A DNA stretch of 64,000 nt, taken from contig CM023457.1 in assembly GCA_013339765.2 (NCBI GenBank), forward strand, positions 52,787,745-52,851,744, written 5' to 3'. Source of the DNA: Haemaphysalis longicornis (Eukaryota; Arthropoda; Arachnida; Ixodida; Ixodidae). Both the position numbers and the translations under genes were made by a program. Shown one piece after another: positions 33,700-42,625 of this stretch (its first letter is position 1; each line of letters starts with the position of its first letter). The notes below the pieces were generated by a model. The model saw nothing but the letters and a program-made list of their open reading frames with translations. It made no database searches and was not told where the DNA came from.

Positions 33700-33890
33700 G
33701 GACACTCTTTAGTAGGGAAGCCCTTTGCGAGAATTTTGTGGCCAGTACCCGAAGCGTGGCCTCCTTTCTGTTTGAATGTTTATCGTTTCCGATTTTGCGG
33801 ACGTCGTTGTCGAACCAGAGTTTATCGCACACTTTGCAACTGATGCCGAAATCGCGATCGAGAAAATTGCGTTCGAATTTTGAATGGGCA
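33700..33890 (-). repeat. Protein-like repeat R2, copy 1
   Basis: On the minus strand it encodes a segment around CDKLWFDNDVRKIGNDK within a 106-codon frame (33665-33985). The same frame in copy 2 (34170-34345) gives RDTLWFDNDVIKIGNAE. Flanking similarity includes F-x-R-x-x-L-x-R-D-x-G and V-x-x-x-F-x-Q-R-x-S. Conservation of the reading frame between diverged copies hints at past coding, but I know no family with this pattern. Confidence 0.45.
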
Positions 33891-34169
33891 GCTCTGAATG
33901 CGTTTTCCTGCCTGGCAGCGTGGGAACGGCGCATTCTCGCGGCGTCGTCGGTGCTGCGTCGTTGTGCGTCGCCTTGACTGTTCAATCTTCGGCCCTTTGC
34001 CTCAGCTTCCCGTTCCTGGTCAGTTCGTTTTGCTCTGCGGCGACGTTTATTCTCCCTTCGGCGTTCGCGGCCTGGTCTAACGAATTATTTCCGTTCCCCC
34101 AGGGAGCAAACGACTCGTGGCCGTCGCATGGCACGCAGGTTGGATCCGCACAGCATAAACAATTCAACG

Positions 34170-34345
34170 GTGGAAGTCCTTTGCGGGAATCGTTTGACCA
34201 GAACTGGAAGCGCCGCCTTCTTTCCGTTCGAATCTTCAGCGTTTCCGATTTTGATTACGTCGTTATCAAACCATAGTGTATCGCGCACTTCGAAACTGGC
34301 GCCTGAATCGCGATTAAGTAAATCACGTTTAAAATGAAATAAGTT
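34170..34345 (-). repeat. Protein-like repeat R2, copy 2
   Basis: Diverged direct copy of 33700-33890, about 460 bases away, lying in a 89-codon minus frame (34085-34354). Motif LWFDNDVIKIGN. The sequence between the copies, 33.9-34.15 kb, is GC-rich and unassigned. Confidence 0.45.
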
Positions 34346-34864
34346 GCGCTGCATGTTCTTAGGTAGTGGCTTTGTGTTGTTTTTGCGTTCATTCGCGCTA
34401 CTGCGCGTGCCGCTGCTCCCTCAATCGCCGCTATTATTCCTCCGACCGAACTACACGCATCCGTCACAATGCGGGCTAAAATTGGTAGCGCAATTATCAG
34501 ACGATTGAGAAACTTGTGACAGGCGCATCGGTGGTGGAGAGGAACATAACAGTCGTGAAACACGGGTCGGCGGTGGCGAAGGGGAGCACCGCAGAGGCGC
34601 CGAGTAAATCCGCTTCCCCGGAATAAAAACGGGGGGGGCACCTGCACTTTCTTCGAGCTTCGCCGCACCTGCCTGTGCCGACTGGTTCCACCCAGTTCGG
34701 CCCTGCACGGCACGACCTCCTCCAGAGAGAAGGTCGCCGGTGGTTAGCGACACCGCACAGCCGGAGCTTCCACGCGCAAGTTGTACCCAATCGTGACGAG
34801 GCGCTGAAAGGCCACGGAGAGTGGTCGTTAACGGTGGCTTCCGGTGGCCTGGTCGCCCGCCGGT

Positions 34865-35205
34865 AATATTTCAGCAAGCCAGTATTGAGGAGTAGCGACA
34901 AGTGGCCCAACGACACGCCCGCGGCTGAAGCGCCTTCTAAGGCGCAAGTTACACCTCATATTCTTGTTACATATTGTGGAGGAGTGATGCGAAGCGGATA
35001 TATCTAGTTCTCCTCGAGCCTCTTCGAAGCACTCACGGCCTAACGTGCGAGTACCGATTTCCCAGAAGTCGCCTAACTTTTTGCCCTCACTGTGACGCAA
35101 ATATTTCAGCAAGCCAGTATTGAGGAGTAGCGACAAGTGGACCAACGACACGCCCGTGGCTGAAGCGCTTTCTAAGACGCAAGTTACACCTCATATTCTC
35201 ATATT
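34865..35205 (-). repeat. Direct repeat R3 with 235-bp offset
   Basis: AATATTTCAGCAAGCCAGTA and the following ~100 bases (TTGAGGAGTAGCGACAAGTG, GACACGCCCGYGGCTGAAGC, CAAGTTACACCTCATATTCT) occur at 34865-34965 and 35100-35203 with few differences. GTTACATATTGTGGAGGAG at 34968 also recurs as GTTACATCTTGTGGAGGAG at 35269. Minus frames through both begin alike (SLLLNTGLLKY), but no protein family is recognised. It resembles tandemly repeated LTR or promoter units. Confidence 0.7.
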
Positions 35206-35305
35206 CGTCGTAGTAGTAGACAATTCCATTAGGTAAGCTTTCGTGAAACACCTCCAATGTAAACGATTGTTACATCTTGTGGAGGAGCGTTGCGAAGGAG
35301 CGTTG

Positions 35306-35338
35306 CGACCCTCCCCCCCGGGGGGGGGGGGAGGGTCG
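35306..35338. repeat. C-run/G-run palindrome
   Basis: CGACCCTCCCCCCC pairs perfectly with GGGGGGGAGGGTCG across a few extra Gs (12-G run in total). It can form a hairpin or a G-rich structure, and it lies just upstream of LINE C ORF1. Long homopolymer runs are also error-prone in assembly. Confidence 0.8.
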
Positions 35339-35344
35339 GATAGA

Positions 35345-36110
35345 CATATACTACGTCACAGTAAAACGCAAGCCAAGCAGCTTCTCGAAGCCACAAACAA
35401 CCCCCACGGCCGATGCGCACCGATCGCCTGCCACGTCTTTCAAAACCGCGCCCGTGATCCGCTACGAAGACTCCAAACAACCAACTACACGATCATCTAC
35501 CGACCACGTGTGGGGCTCAACCTCGCTAGGCTGGCCAGCACAACACTTGCCAAAGCCTTCCCAGCCAAATGTGAGCTCGGCCTGCCATCCTTCTATGAAA
35601 AGGCCACCCGCCTCGGGGAAGCAACGCAGAATGTGATCGTCGTAAGTACGCCGGACACCGACCTTGCTATCACTTTCAGCAACATCCAAACGCTTCAAAT
35701 CCTAAGCGTGTTATGCGAATTTGCCGCATACATAAAGCCTCCATCCGGAACCTTCCGAGGGGTCATTCACGGCCTGGAACCGACCATTATGGACGCGAAC
35801 CTCTAGGAATGTCTCCAAAGAAACCAGCCGACCCTCATCCACGCCTGCTCTGTGCTTCCCATTTTACAAGGGCACCACGGGCCGTTCTGTGTAAAGGTGC
35901 GCAGCGTCCTCCTTTGTTGCTGACAATTTCGCCAATCTGTGGAAGACTTCCGAATGTGGTGCGAACTTGGCCATCGCGTGGCCGTGTGTCCCCAACCTGA
36001 GAACTCTAAGTGTTCACACTGTGTCCCATCCTCTCCATCTACGGACCATGCGTGCCAACCCAAGTGCAAACTGTGCTCACAACCGCACATCACAGCTCGA
36101 TAACTACTGC
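35345..36110 (+). pseudogene. LINE C ORF1 (gag-like) with in-frame stops
   Basis: One frame carries NYTIIYRPRVGLNLARLAST, FYEKATRLGEATQNVIVVST, FAAYIKPPSGTFRGVIHGL, then after stops at 35804 and about 35921 the zinc-knuckle region WCELGHRVAVCPQPENSKC and CQPKCKLCSQPHITA. The RGVIHG motif is shared with LINE E ORF1 (RGVIYG at 45.2 kb), so the two are related I-like elements. ORF1 would coat element RNA. Breaks are stops within one frame rather than frameshifts in this part. The first knuckle cysteine is replaced by Arg. A Gln/Lys-rich helical tail follows to about 36.37 kb. Confidence 0.7.
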
Positions 36111-36624
36111 CCGCGCCGCTTCCTGCCAACCGTACCGATCAACAAGAAACCTTCGGCCGCCGACAACCAGGTGAGGTTCTCAACTGTAGCTGCGCGCTCT
36201 CCCACCGCTCATTTCGACCACAACGCGACACGCAGAATTTTCCCCCACTCCCTTCCTCTTCTCCCGTCTCACGAGCGCTTCTCGACCTCATGAAACAACT
36301 CCAGGAGGCAAAGCTTAACTTCTTAGCCGAGAGGAAGCACTGGAAACCGAATTCGCGCTGCTCCACCTAATCCTTCCCCGCAGACTAGCGTGACTCCCAC
36401 CCCCCTCACGCAAGCCCAAGTAGAAGATATTGCCAACATGCAAATAACAGCCTGCATCAGCCCCTACGCCGAGCAGTACTTCGGAAAAGCTACGATATCC
36501 CTCAGTAAAATTATTAAGGAGGCGGCCGACGCCCCCCTCCGTCTACTCACAGGACGATTCTCAGCTCTTGAGTGTACTCTTCTTCTCGAATACCCACCCC
36601 TAGCCAAGAAACATAAAGAACAGA

Positions 36625-37565
36625 ATGACCCATAGACACCAAATGCTGACCCCTGTAACTATATACCAGTGGAATTGCCGTAAAAGCAAGAAAGCCGCCC
36701 TTGAATTGTACATGGCCACCAACCCACCGCAGGTATTGGCCCTAAAAAAACGGACACCCCATCACCCACGCTGCGCGACTGCAACATTTACAGCCCCAAC
36801 GCACTGAAATATTTGTCAAGCGTATCTGCCGGCCCAAGTGATACCCGGGCGCCCCCTATCGACCACGTTTCGGAATAGGTGATCCCTCACCACAAGCGGG
36901 TACAAAGCCTGTTTATCCTGAACCTGCACAACCCACCCACCCAACCTCTAACAGCAATAGAACTACTCCATGCAGTGACCCGACTCACTGGAAACAATCC
37001 GTGCATACTCCTCGGGGATTTTAACGCACCGCCTGTTAAGTGGGATATCCTGGCTCATCTAAGAAAGAAACAGCCCTCCTCCACGCTACGCAACATTACC
37101 ATTTACTCCTGCAAAATGGCGTCTTTCAGGCAGCCCTGCTCGCCAACAGCGTATCGGGGGATTCCATCCCCGACCTTATATTTACACGACGTGGCCCACA
37201 AACATACTGGGAGCGCAATCCCGACACCTCCGGAAGCGACCATTTTATAATTGCCTTATGTATCTTCAATCACGCTTTCCGCCACCGCACAGGGCTGGCC
37301 TGACTACCTCGATTTGGAGGCCCTCCGGAAGGCCCCCTTCCCTCCATACTACCCACGGAAGACAATAAAGAATGGATGCAAAAAATGGCCGACCTACAAC
37401 AGATTTATACCAAGAACATCGTACTGACACACACTCTCCCAGCAGCCGATAGATACCTTGACCAGCTCTGGGCAGCTGGCCGAAGCTTACGGAGTAGATG
37501 GCATTGCAACAAGCATAATTTCTCACTGAAACGGCGCCTTGCCCAATCAACGCAGGAGACACTCA
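36625..37565 (+). pseudogene. LINE C ORF2 endonuclease remnant
   Basis: TIYQWNCRKSKKAALELYM (about 36.66 kb, where intact relatives read WQWNCRG) and ILLGDFNAPPVKWDILAHL (about 37.0 kb) mark the apurinic-type endonuclease that nicks target DNA. Further frames give SGDSIPDLIFTRRGPQTYW and the linker helix region (RSLRSRWHCNKHNFSLKRRL) before RT. Several frameshifts and stops. The sequence then jumps to the C-terminus, so the RT and most of RNase H are deleted. Confidence 0.7.
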
Positions 37566-37739
37566 CTTATGCCTAACATCTCCAAAACCAAAACTGGTGT
37601 ACATTTTGGTAGCAAGTGAACGGATCTCTGGCAACAAAGAACGCATAGAACATATTTCGGCACCTGGTGAGCAATACGCCATACAAAACCGCTACTACCA
37701 ATACCACAACCACGTCGCCCTCCACCGCCTCTCCTCCAC

Positions 37740-37944
37740 CTGCTTTGCACGCGACTGCTCACGCTGTGACACAAAACGATCCCGCACCTTGTCTGGATGT
37801 GCCCGCTGAACCACCCACCAGCCGATGCCCCTGCTATAGAGCGATGGGAGAGCGCGTTGTGCAGTTGCCAGCTGGAGGACCAGGAAGCCCTCATCTCTCG
37901 GGGGAAGGCAACGGCGACTCTGCGCGGCCTACCGGAGTAGGAGA
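37740..37944 (+). pseudogene. LINE C ORF2 C-terminus after an internal deletion
   Basis: Reads PHLVWMCPLNHPPADAP, then WESALCSCQLEDQEALISRG and a TAG stop at 37942-37944. This is the same kind of finger-plus-helix tail as at the end of LINE A (PALEEQIALITRG). It sits only about 200 bases after the endonuclease linker. Some 2 kb encoding RT and RNase H are therefore missing, an internal deletion rather than 5' truncation. 37945-38150 holds the 3' flank, where I see no clear tail. Confidence 0.65.
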
Positions 37945-38154
37945 GCCACCCAGTCGGGAACAGCTTGCCCAGAATGTACAATACAACCTATTTTTTAAAA
38001 CACAACAAGCTCTCTTTGTGGCACACTTAATTCGGTTTGCAAACACTGTGCCTCTGAAATGCGCAAATCGCCACGTTCGCAGGCCATGTAGACGACATTT
38101 CCAGGCATTGCGAACTTAGCAAGTGCAAATGTTCGTTCTAGCGAATTTTCAGAC

Positions 38155-38157
<3 letters not shown>

Positions 38158-38188
<31 letters not shown>
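38158..38188 (-). repeat. (TC)n tail of LINE D
   Basis: About 15 GA units on the plus strand, directly after AATAAAGTGGTTC on the minus strand. Same tail type as LINE A. Confidence 0.85.
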
Positions 38189-38190
<2 letters not shown>

Positions 38191-38199
38191 CACTTTATT

Positions 38200-38985
38200 T
38201 TACGGCTGGGTCAGGGGGAGGAGGTGGCGGTGGCCCAGAGGGTTTCCGCGACCTGTTGGGCCCTGGAGACGAGGGTGGTCTGGGTCTCCAGGGTCGAGCT
38301 CCGCAAGTCCTGCTCCCAGTGGGTGGGTGTGGGGAAAGGGGGGAAAGGGGAGCGCGGGCAGTCACAGAGAGAGTGTAGTTGAGAGTCCCGGGCGCCGCAG
38401 AGTGGGCAGAGTGAGGAGGGGAACAGGGAAGGGTGTGAGTGGGAGAGGGAGGCTCTGAAGGGGTAGGAGTGCGTTTGGAGGAGGCGCCAGGTTCTGGCCT
38501 CCTCCTGTGTGAGGCTGGGGTGCGGGGGGGGGATAGTGGCGGCGGAGGAGGCGGTAATGTTGTGTGATTTCCCTGTACGAGATGAGAATGTCCCGGGAGC
38601 TGGGAAGGCCGTGGTTGGTCTCCAACGAAGGGCCTGCTCGGGTGGTCATAGCTCGAGCTTCTCGGTTGGCCGCCTCGTTGGCACCTATTCCTATATGGGC
38701 GGGGACCCACAACAAGACCACGGGGTGAGGAGGGGGTTTTCGGGGTAGAATTTGGAGGGCAATTTTGGATATCCGGCCAGCTTGGAAATTTCTGATTACG
38801 GATTGTGAATCTGACAGGATGGTGTCTGGACAGGGGTCTTGGGCTAGGGCGAGGGATATGGCCGCCTCCTCCGCCGCTGTGGCTGAACTCGTGAGGACAG
38901 TGAGGGAGTCCTGAGGTGTGCTATCCTCGGAGAGCGCTACTATGAAGAATGCAGCTCGGGAGGGGTAGCTAGCAGCGTCTACGTA
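38200..38985 (-). pseudogene. LINE D ORF2 C-terminal RNase H and finger, shifted frame
   Basis: Just after the ORF2 frame ends, another frame begins TIYVDAASYPSRAAFFI, the first RNase H aspartate motif, then ATAAEEAAISLALA, ILSDSQSVIRNFQ and LLWVPAHIGIGANEAANREA. All RNase H signature residues are visible. A second frame change near 38.45 kb leads to LCPLCGARDSQLHSLCDC, the C-terminal finger. The tail helix WEQDLRSSTLETQTTLVSRA follows, shortly before AATAAAG. Either frameshift could be a real mutation or an assembly error; both separate domains that belong to one protein in relatives. Confidence 0.8.
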
Positions 38986-41783
38986 GATGGTATGAGGTGA
39001 GGGGGGTGCAGGCGTTGCAGGTTCGCTGCGCGTGCAGCACGTCTGGCCGCACGTAATGTGGGGTGAGAGTTGCGAGGTAGTGGCTTAATTCTTATGAGTT
39101 GGCGAAATTCTCTAGGGATGGGGACGGAGGATGGGGGGAGGATAGGGGTTGAGATGGAAAGTCGAGCGAGTATGGAACACCCAGTGTGGGTGCGGGCCAG
39201 TCGGTGGATTTGGGCCGTGCGGTGGGCTTCGATGAGTTCAGACGTGGTGTTATGTACACCAAGCTGAAGGAGGCGGTCGGTAGGGGCATTTGGTGGAAGT
39301 AAAAGAGCAGCCCTATAGACTTTGCGGAGAAGGCAGTCCGATTTGGCTTTGTCTGATACGGTGAGCCTGCAGTATGGGAGGTGGTACGTGAACCTGCAAA
39401 TTACGATAGCATGGAGCAGCCGAAGTCGCTCGGGCTCCGTGAGGCCGTGGTGCCGAGATGTAATACGTCTGAGGAGCCCTATGGTCTGAAGTGTGTGTGA
39501 GCGGAATCGTTGAAAGGTGAGCGTATTGCCGCGGTTAGCTTGTATAGTGATGCCAAGTATACGTATGGAGGGTACGATAGGCACTCGTGTGTTGTCAATC
39601 CAGACGGTGATGGGGGGCGAAGTGGGTGGGCGTGGGCGGGTGGGATGTAGGATGAGAAGTTCTGATTTGTTCGGTGAACATGATAGACCGATTGTGCGGG
39701 CGACTGTACTCACAGTTTCTGCTCCTAGCTGCAGCGTCTCTTCGATGTGTGCATCACTGCCACTGGTCATCCAGAGGGTTACGTCATCGGCGTATACAGG
39801 AGTGTGTAGCTTGGGGATAGTTAGTAGGGCGGTGGCCACAGGGATCATAGCGAGGTTAAAGAGAAGGGGGGATATAACCGAACCCTGAGGTGTGCCGACT
39901 GGTGGTAGGGGGAAGAGGTCTGAGGTAAGGGGCCCTAGGCGAAGGGTTGCTGTGCGGTTACTGAGAAAGGAGGCGACATAGTAGTAAGTGCGAGATCCCA
40001 GGTTGAGGGAATTTAGAGACCGTAGGATGGCTGCGTGAGAGACGTTGTCGAATTCTTTGTGCAAGTCGAGGGCTAGGATAGCCGCACTGTCGCTCTTGGA
40101 TGGGGAGAGAAGTAGGTCATTGTGCAGTTGAAGGTGGGTGTCTTGAGTGGAGAGGCCGGGGCGGAAGCCGGTGAAGTTGTGTGGGAGAAGGTCTTGATCT
40201 TCTAGGTAGGTTGTGAGGCGGCTTGTGATAATGTGTTCAAGGAGTTTTCCTAGACACGAGGTGAGGGATATCGGTCTGAGGTGTTCGATTTTGACGGGTT
40301 TATTGGGTTTCGGTATCAGGGAGATGTCGGCATGGCGCCAGGAATTGGGGAAGGTGCCAGATCGCCAGTGGTGGTTGATCAGGTTCAAGATGGTGTCTAG
40401 GGTGCATCCGTCTAGGTTACGTAGGAGTTTATTAGTTATGTTATCTGCTCCGGGGGCTGTTTGGCGCCTAAGTTCTGTGATGGCATGTTCGATCTCTGCG
40501 ATGGTGATGTCGGCGTCGAGGGTGGTGTTAGGCAAGCCCGCGTATGTACCCGTAGGAGTACAGGTGGTACTGAGGGGGATGTATTGGGACCGGAGTTCGG
40601 AGATCAGCTGGGCTGCGGTACCGGGGTATGTGTGGATAAGGGAATGAATGCTGGATGTTGTGTATTCTTTGGTAGTGGTGGGGTCGAGTAAATGTCGTAG
40701 TAGCGCCCACGTGCGTTTCATGGAGAGCCCACCGCGCATATCGTCGCATATTTGGTACCAGTGAGCTCGGGTGAGTGCTGCTGCGTGTTCTTGAATTTGT
40801 GTTTGGAGGTACGCAAGCTTGCGGCGCAGGACACGTCTGTGTTTGCGGGTGCGCCACCTACGCTCGATGCTACGATATGCTTCCAAAAGGTGCGTCATTC
40901 GGGTGTCGGCAAGGGCAGGGGGTATTTCGGGGTCGACGGGGGTGTCATAAGAAGTCTTGACGCGGATTATTTTTGCGAGCCAGCCGTTTAAGTCCGATTC
41001 AGAAAAGGTTTCGGGAGGTGGCAGTTCGGCACATTCGGCGCGAAAGGCGTCCCAGTCCGTGACGTGGGGAGGGGTGATCGGAGATGATAGCCGATGAGAA
41101 AGCTGAAGTGTCGTTTGGATGATGTAGTGGTCGCTTCCCAGGTTGTTGGGGGTGGGTAGCCAGGTGGTGTGTGGGAGGTGGCTGGTGAGTGCTAGGTCTG
41201 GGGTCGTGTCTCGTTGGGCGCTGTTGCCAATGCGGGTGGGGGTGTGTGGGTCGGTTTCGAAGGTGAGGCGGAGGGATTGGATTGCTTCCCAAAGTAGGCG
41301 CCCTTTGCGGGTGGTGTGGCTATATCCCCAGGCGGGGTGCGGTGCATTAAAGTCGCCTAGTATGAGGAGGGGGGTTTTGTTGGCGACGTGGAGGGCTGCT
41401 TTGAAGAGGGGATAGAAGTTGTGTGAGTGTTCTTTGGGGGCGCTACAAATATTGAGGATGTACAGAATGGGCTGGGGGGGTTTGGGTGGATAAACGGCGA
41501 TTAGCACATGTGGAATAGGAGAGGTGGGAAGGGTGATGATAGCTGTGTGGAGGTTGCGGTGAACCAGAGTGGCGATAGATGGGAAATCGGGTGATTGAAA
41601 TGATTGAAACCCAGCGAGTTTGACTTTAGTAGAAGGGCCTGTTTCTTGGAGCGCGATGACTACCGGAGGCGTGGGCAGGGTGGATAAGAGGGTCTGTAGG
41701 ACTGCTCTTTTGTGGGCGAAGCCCCTGCAATTCCATTGCCAAATGTGGCAGTCTTCATATATCTTCTTCCAAGTCATCGTCAT
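38979..41783 (-). CDS. LINE D ORF2: endonuclease and reverse transcriptase
   Basis: Endonuclease plus RT for target-primed reverse transcription. I start at the ATG at 41783 (MTMTWKKIYEDCHIWQWN); the frame is open 15 bases further up only through a TTG. Residues 15-230: WQWNCRGFAHKR, ALQETGPSTKVKLAGF and ILGDFNAPHPAWGY, GSDHYI, the nuclease core. About 430-760: FRPGLSTQDTHLQLH, LDLHKEFDNVSH (Asp kept; E replaces the usual A), GTPQGSVISPLLFNLAM and YADDVTLW, so the catalytic aspartates are intact. The thumb follows. The frame stops at 38979 where a frameshift moves RNase H to another frame. The ATG lies about 27 bases inside the end of ORF1, implying coupled translation. Confidence 0.9.
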   Translation of the reverse strand: MTMTWKKIYEDCHIWQWNCRGFAHKRAVLQTLLSTLPTPPVVIALQETGPSTKVKLAGFQSFQSPDFPSIATLVHRNLHTAIITLPTSPIPHVLIAVYPPKPPQPILYILNICSAPKEHSHNFYPLFKAALHVANKTPLLILGDFNAPHPAWGYSHTTRKGRLLWEAIQSLRLTFETDPHTPTRIGNSAQRDTTPDLALTSHLPHTTWLPTPNNLGSDHYIIQTTLQLSHRLSSPITPPHVTDWDAFRAECAELPPPETFSESDLNGWLAKIIRVKTSYDTPVDPEIPPALADTRMTHLLEAYRSIERRWRTRKHRRVLRRKLAYLQTQIQEHAAALTRAHWYQICDDMRGGLSMKRTWALLRHLLDPTTTKEYTTSSIHSLIHTYPGTAAQLISELRSQYIPLSTTCTPTGTYAGLPNTTLDADITIAEIEHAITELRRQTAPGADNITNKLLRNLDGCTLDTILNLINHHWRSGTFPNSWRHADISLIPKPNKPVKIEHLRPISLTSCLGKLLEHIITSRLTTYLEDQDLLPHNFTGFRPGLSTQDTHLQLHNDLLLSPSKSDSAAILALDLHKEFDNVSHAAILRSLNSLNLGSRTYYYVASFLSNRTATLRLGPLTSDLFPLPPVGTPQGSVISPLLFNLAMIPVATALLTIPKLHTPVYADDVTLWMTSGSDAHIEETLQLGAETVSTVARTIGLSCSPNKSELLILHPTRPRPPTSPPITVWIDNTRVPIVPSIRILGITIQANRGNTLTFQRFRSHTLQTIGLLRRITSRHHGLTEPERLRLLHAIVICRFTYHLPYCRLTVSDKAKSDCLLRKVYRAALLLPPNAPTDRLLQLGVHNTTSELIEAHRTAQIHRLARTHTGCSILARLSISTPILPPSSVPIPREFRQLIRIKPLPRNSHPTLRAARRAARAANLQRLHPPHLIPST

Positions 41784-42615
41784 CAGGGAGAGGGGCAAAG
41801 TGGGTGGGGTCAGAGACTGACGGGGCGAATTTGGAAGGTAGTAGTTCCTTCATGCATGTAAGGAGTTCCGTATGGAGGGAAGTAATTGAGTCTTGCATTG
41901 CTGTCTGGTTGGCTACGATGGTTTGGTGGAGGTTTAGGTACTCCTGTCGTTGTGTCTCAAGAGCTTGTGCTAGATGGGGGGGGGATATTGTCTGACTTGT
42001 CGTAACCCTCTTCTGGCGAAAGGGCTTTGCGTTTACAGGTGGCGTTTGGGTGGGGACGGTGGTTGGGTCGAGGTTGGGCTCGTGGGGGGAGTGGAGGGGG
42101 TTGGGATTGGCTGTGTTGTTGCTGGCGGAGTAGTGCGTTTTCTTGTCGAAGGCGGGTGACCTCTGCTCGAAGTGATTGGATTTCCTTGATGAGTGCTTCA
42201 TATTGTGAGGGGATGGTGGGTGTGGTAGTTGTGTTTGCGAGAGGGAGGTTTGAGAGAGGGAGCAGACCCCGGGAGCTCACCTGAGTTGAAGTGCAGCTGG
42301 TGGGTCCTGCTGTTGACGTGAGGACTTGGCTGTAGGTCTTCGATGAGTGGGAAGGGGTGAGGGGTGCCGTGCCGGATGCAGTTGGGGAGTTTTTGGCTCG
42401 GTCCGACTGGGAATTCCGGTATAGGGATGGTTTCTGGTGCGCCGCGGCTGGAACCTTTTGGCGCAGCCTGTTGTTCCTGTGCTGTGGCCTTCTCCGCAGA
42501 GAATGCATGACGGCTTGCAGGGGTGCTGTTCGGCCGGGTTCGTGGTGCCGCAAGTGGTGCAGCGTGGGGTAGGTGGCAGGTTTGGGCAAACGTCTCTGTA
42601 GAATGGTTGAGCTTT
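41755..42615 (-). pseudogene. LINE D ORF1 (zinc knuckles and coiled coil), frame-broken
   Basis: From the 5' side: a knuckle region CTTCGTTNPAEQHPCKPSC then ILCGGHSTGTTGC (about 42.58-42.46 kb), a Ser/Pro/Thr-rich linker, a coiled coil YEALIKEIQSLRAEVTRLRQ (about 42.19-42.13 kb), and a C-terminal helix LAQALETQRQEYLNLHQTIV ending DDDDLEEDI at 41755. The three parts lie in three frames. The last switch coincides with a run of nine Gs (plus strand 41976-41984), a common slippage site. The missing N-terminus reflects the element's 5' truncation near 42625. ORF1 would package element RNA. Confidence 0.7.
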
Positions 42616-42625
42616 GCAGTAAAAT

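Larger units (their letters stand above)
38155..42625 (-). mobile_element. LINE D: well preserved I-like non-LTR retrotransposon
   Basis: A 4.47-kb minus-strand element with ORF1 (zinc knuckles, coiled coil), an overlapping ORF2 (endonuclease, RT, then RNase H in a shifted frame, then finger) and a 3' end AAAATAAAGTGG plus a (TC)n tail at 38158-38188. The 5' end breaks within the ORF1 knuckle region near 42625. GC content is higher than in neighbouring DNA, and coding damage is limited to a few frame changes, so it is the youngest-looking LINE in the window. It inserted next to the end of LINE C. No target duplication is evident. Confidence 0.85.

Noticed and set aside
34255..35151. Minus-strand frames of 152, 139 and 107 codons
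   Set aside because: They overlap one another and cross the 235-bp direct repeat; shared N-termini come from that repeat, and no domain is visible.
38979..41798. The longest frame (939 codons) as a host gene
   Set aside because: Its motifs (WQWNCRG, LGDFNAPH, YADD) are those of a LINE ORF2, and ORF1, RNase H and a TC tail flank it.
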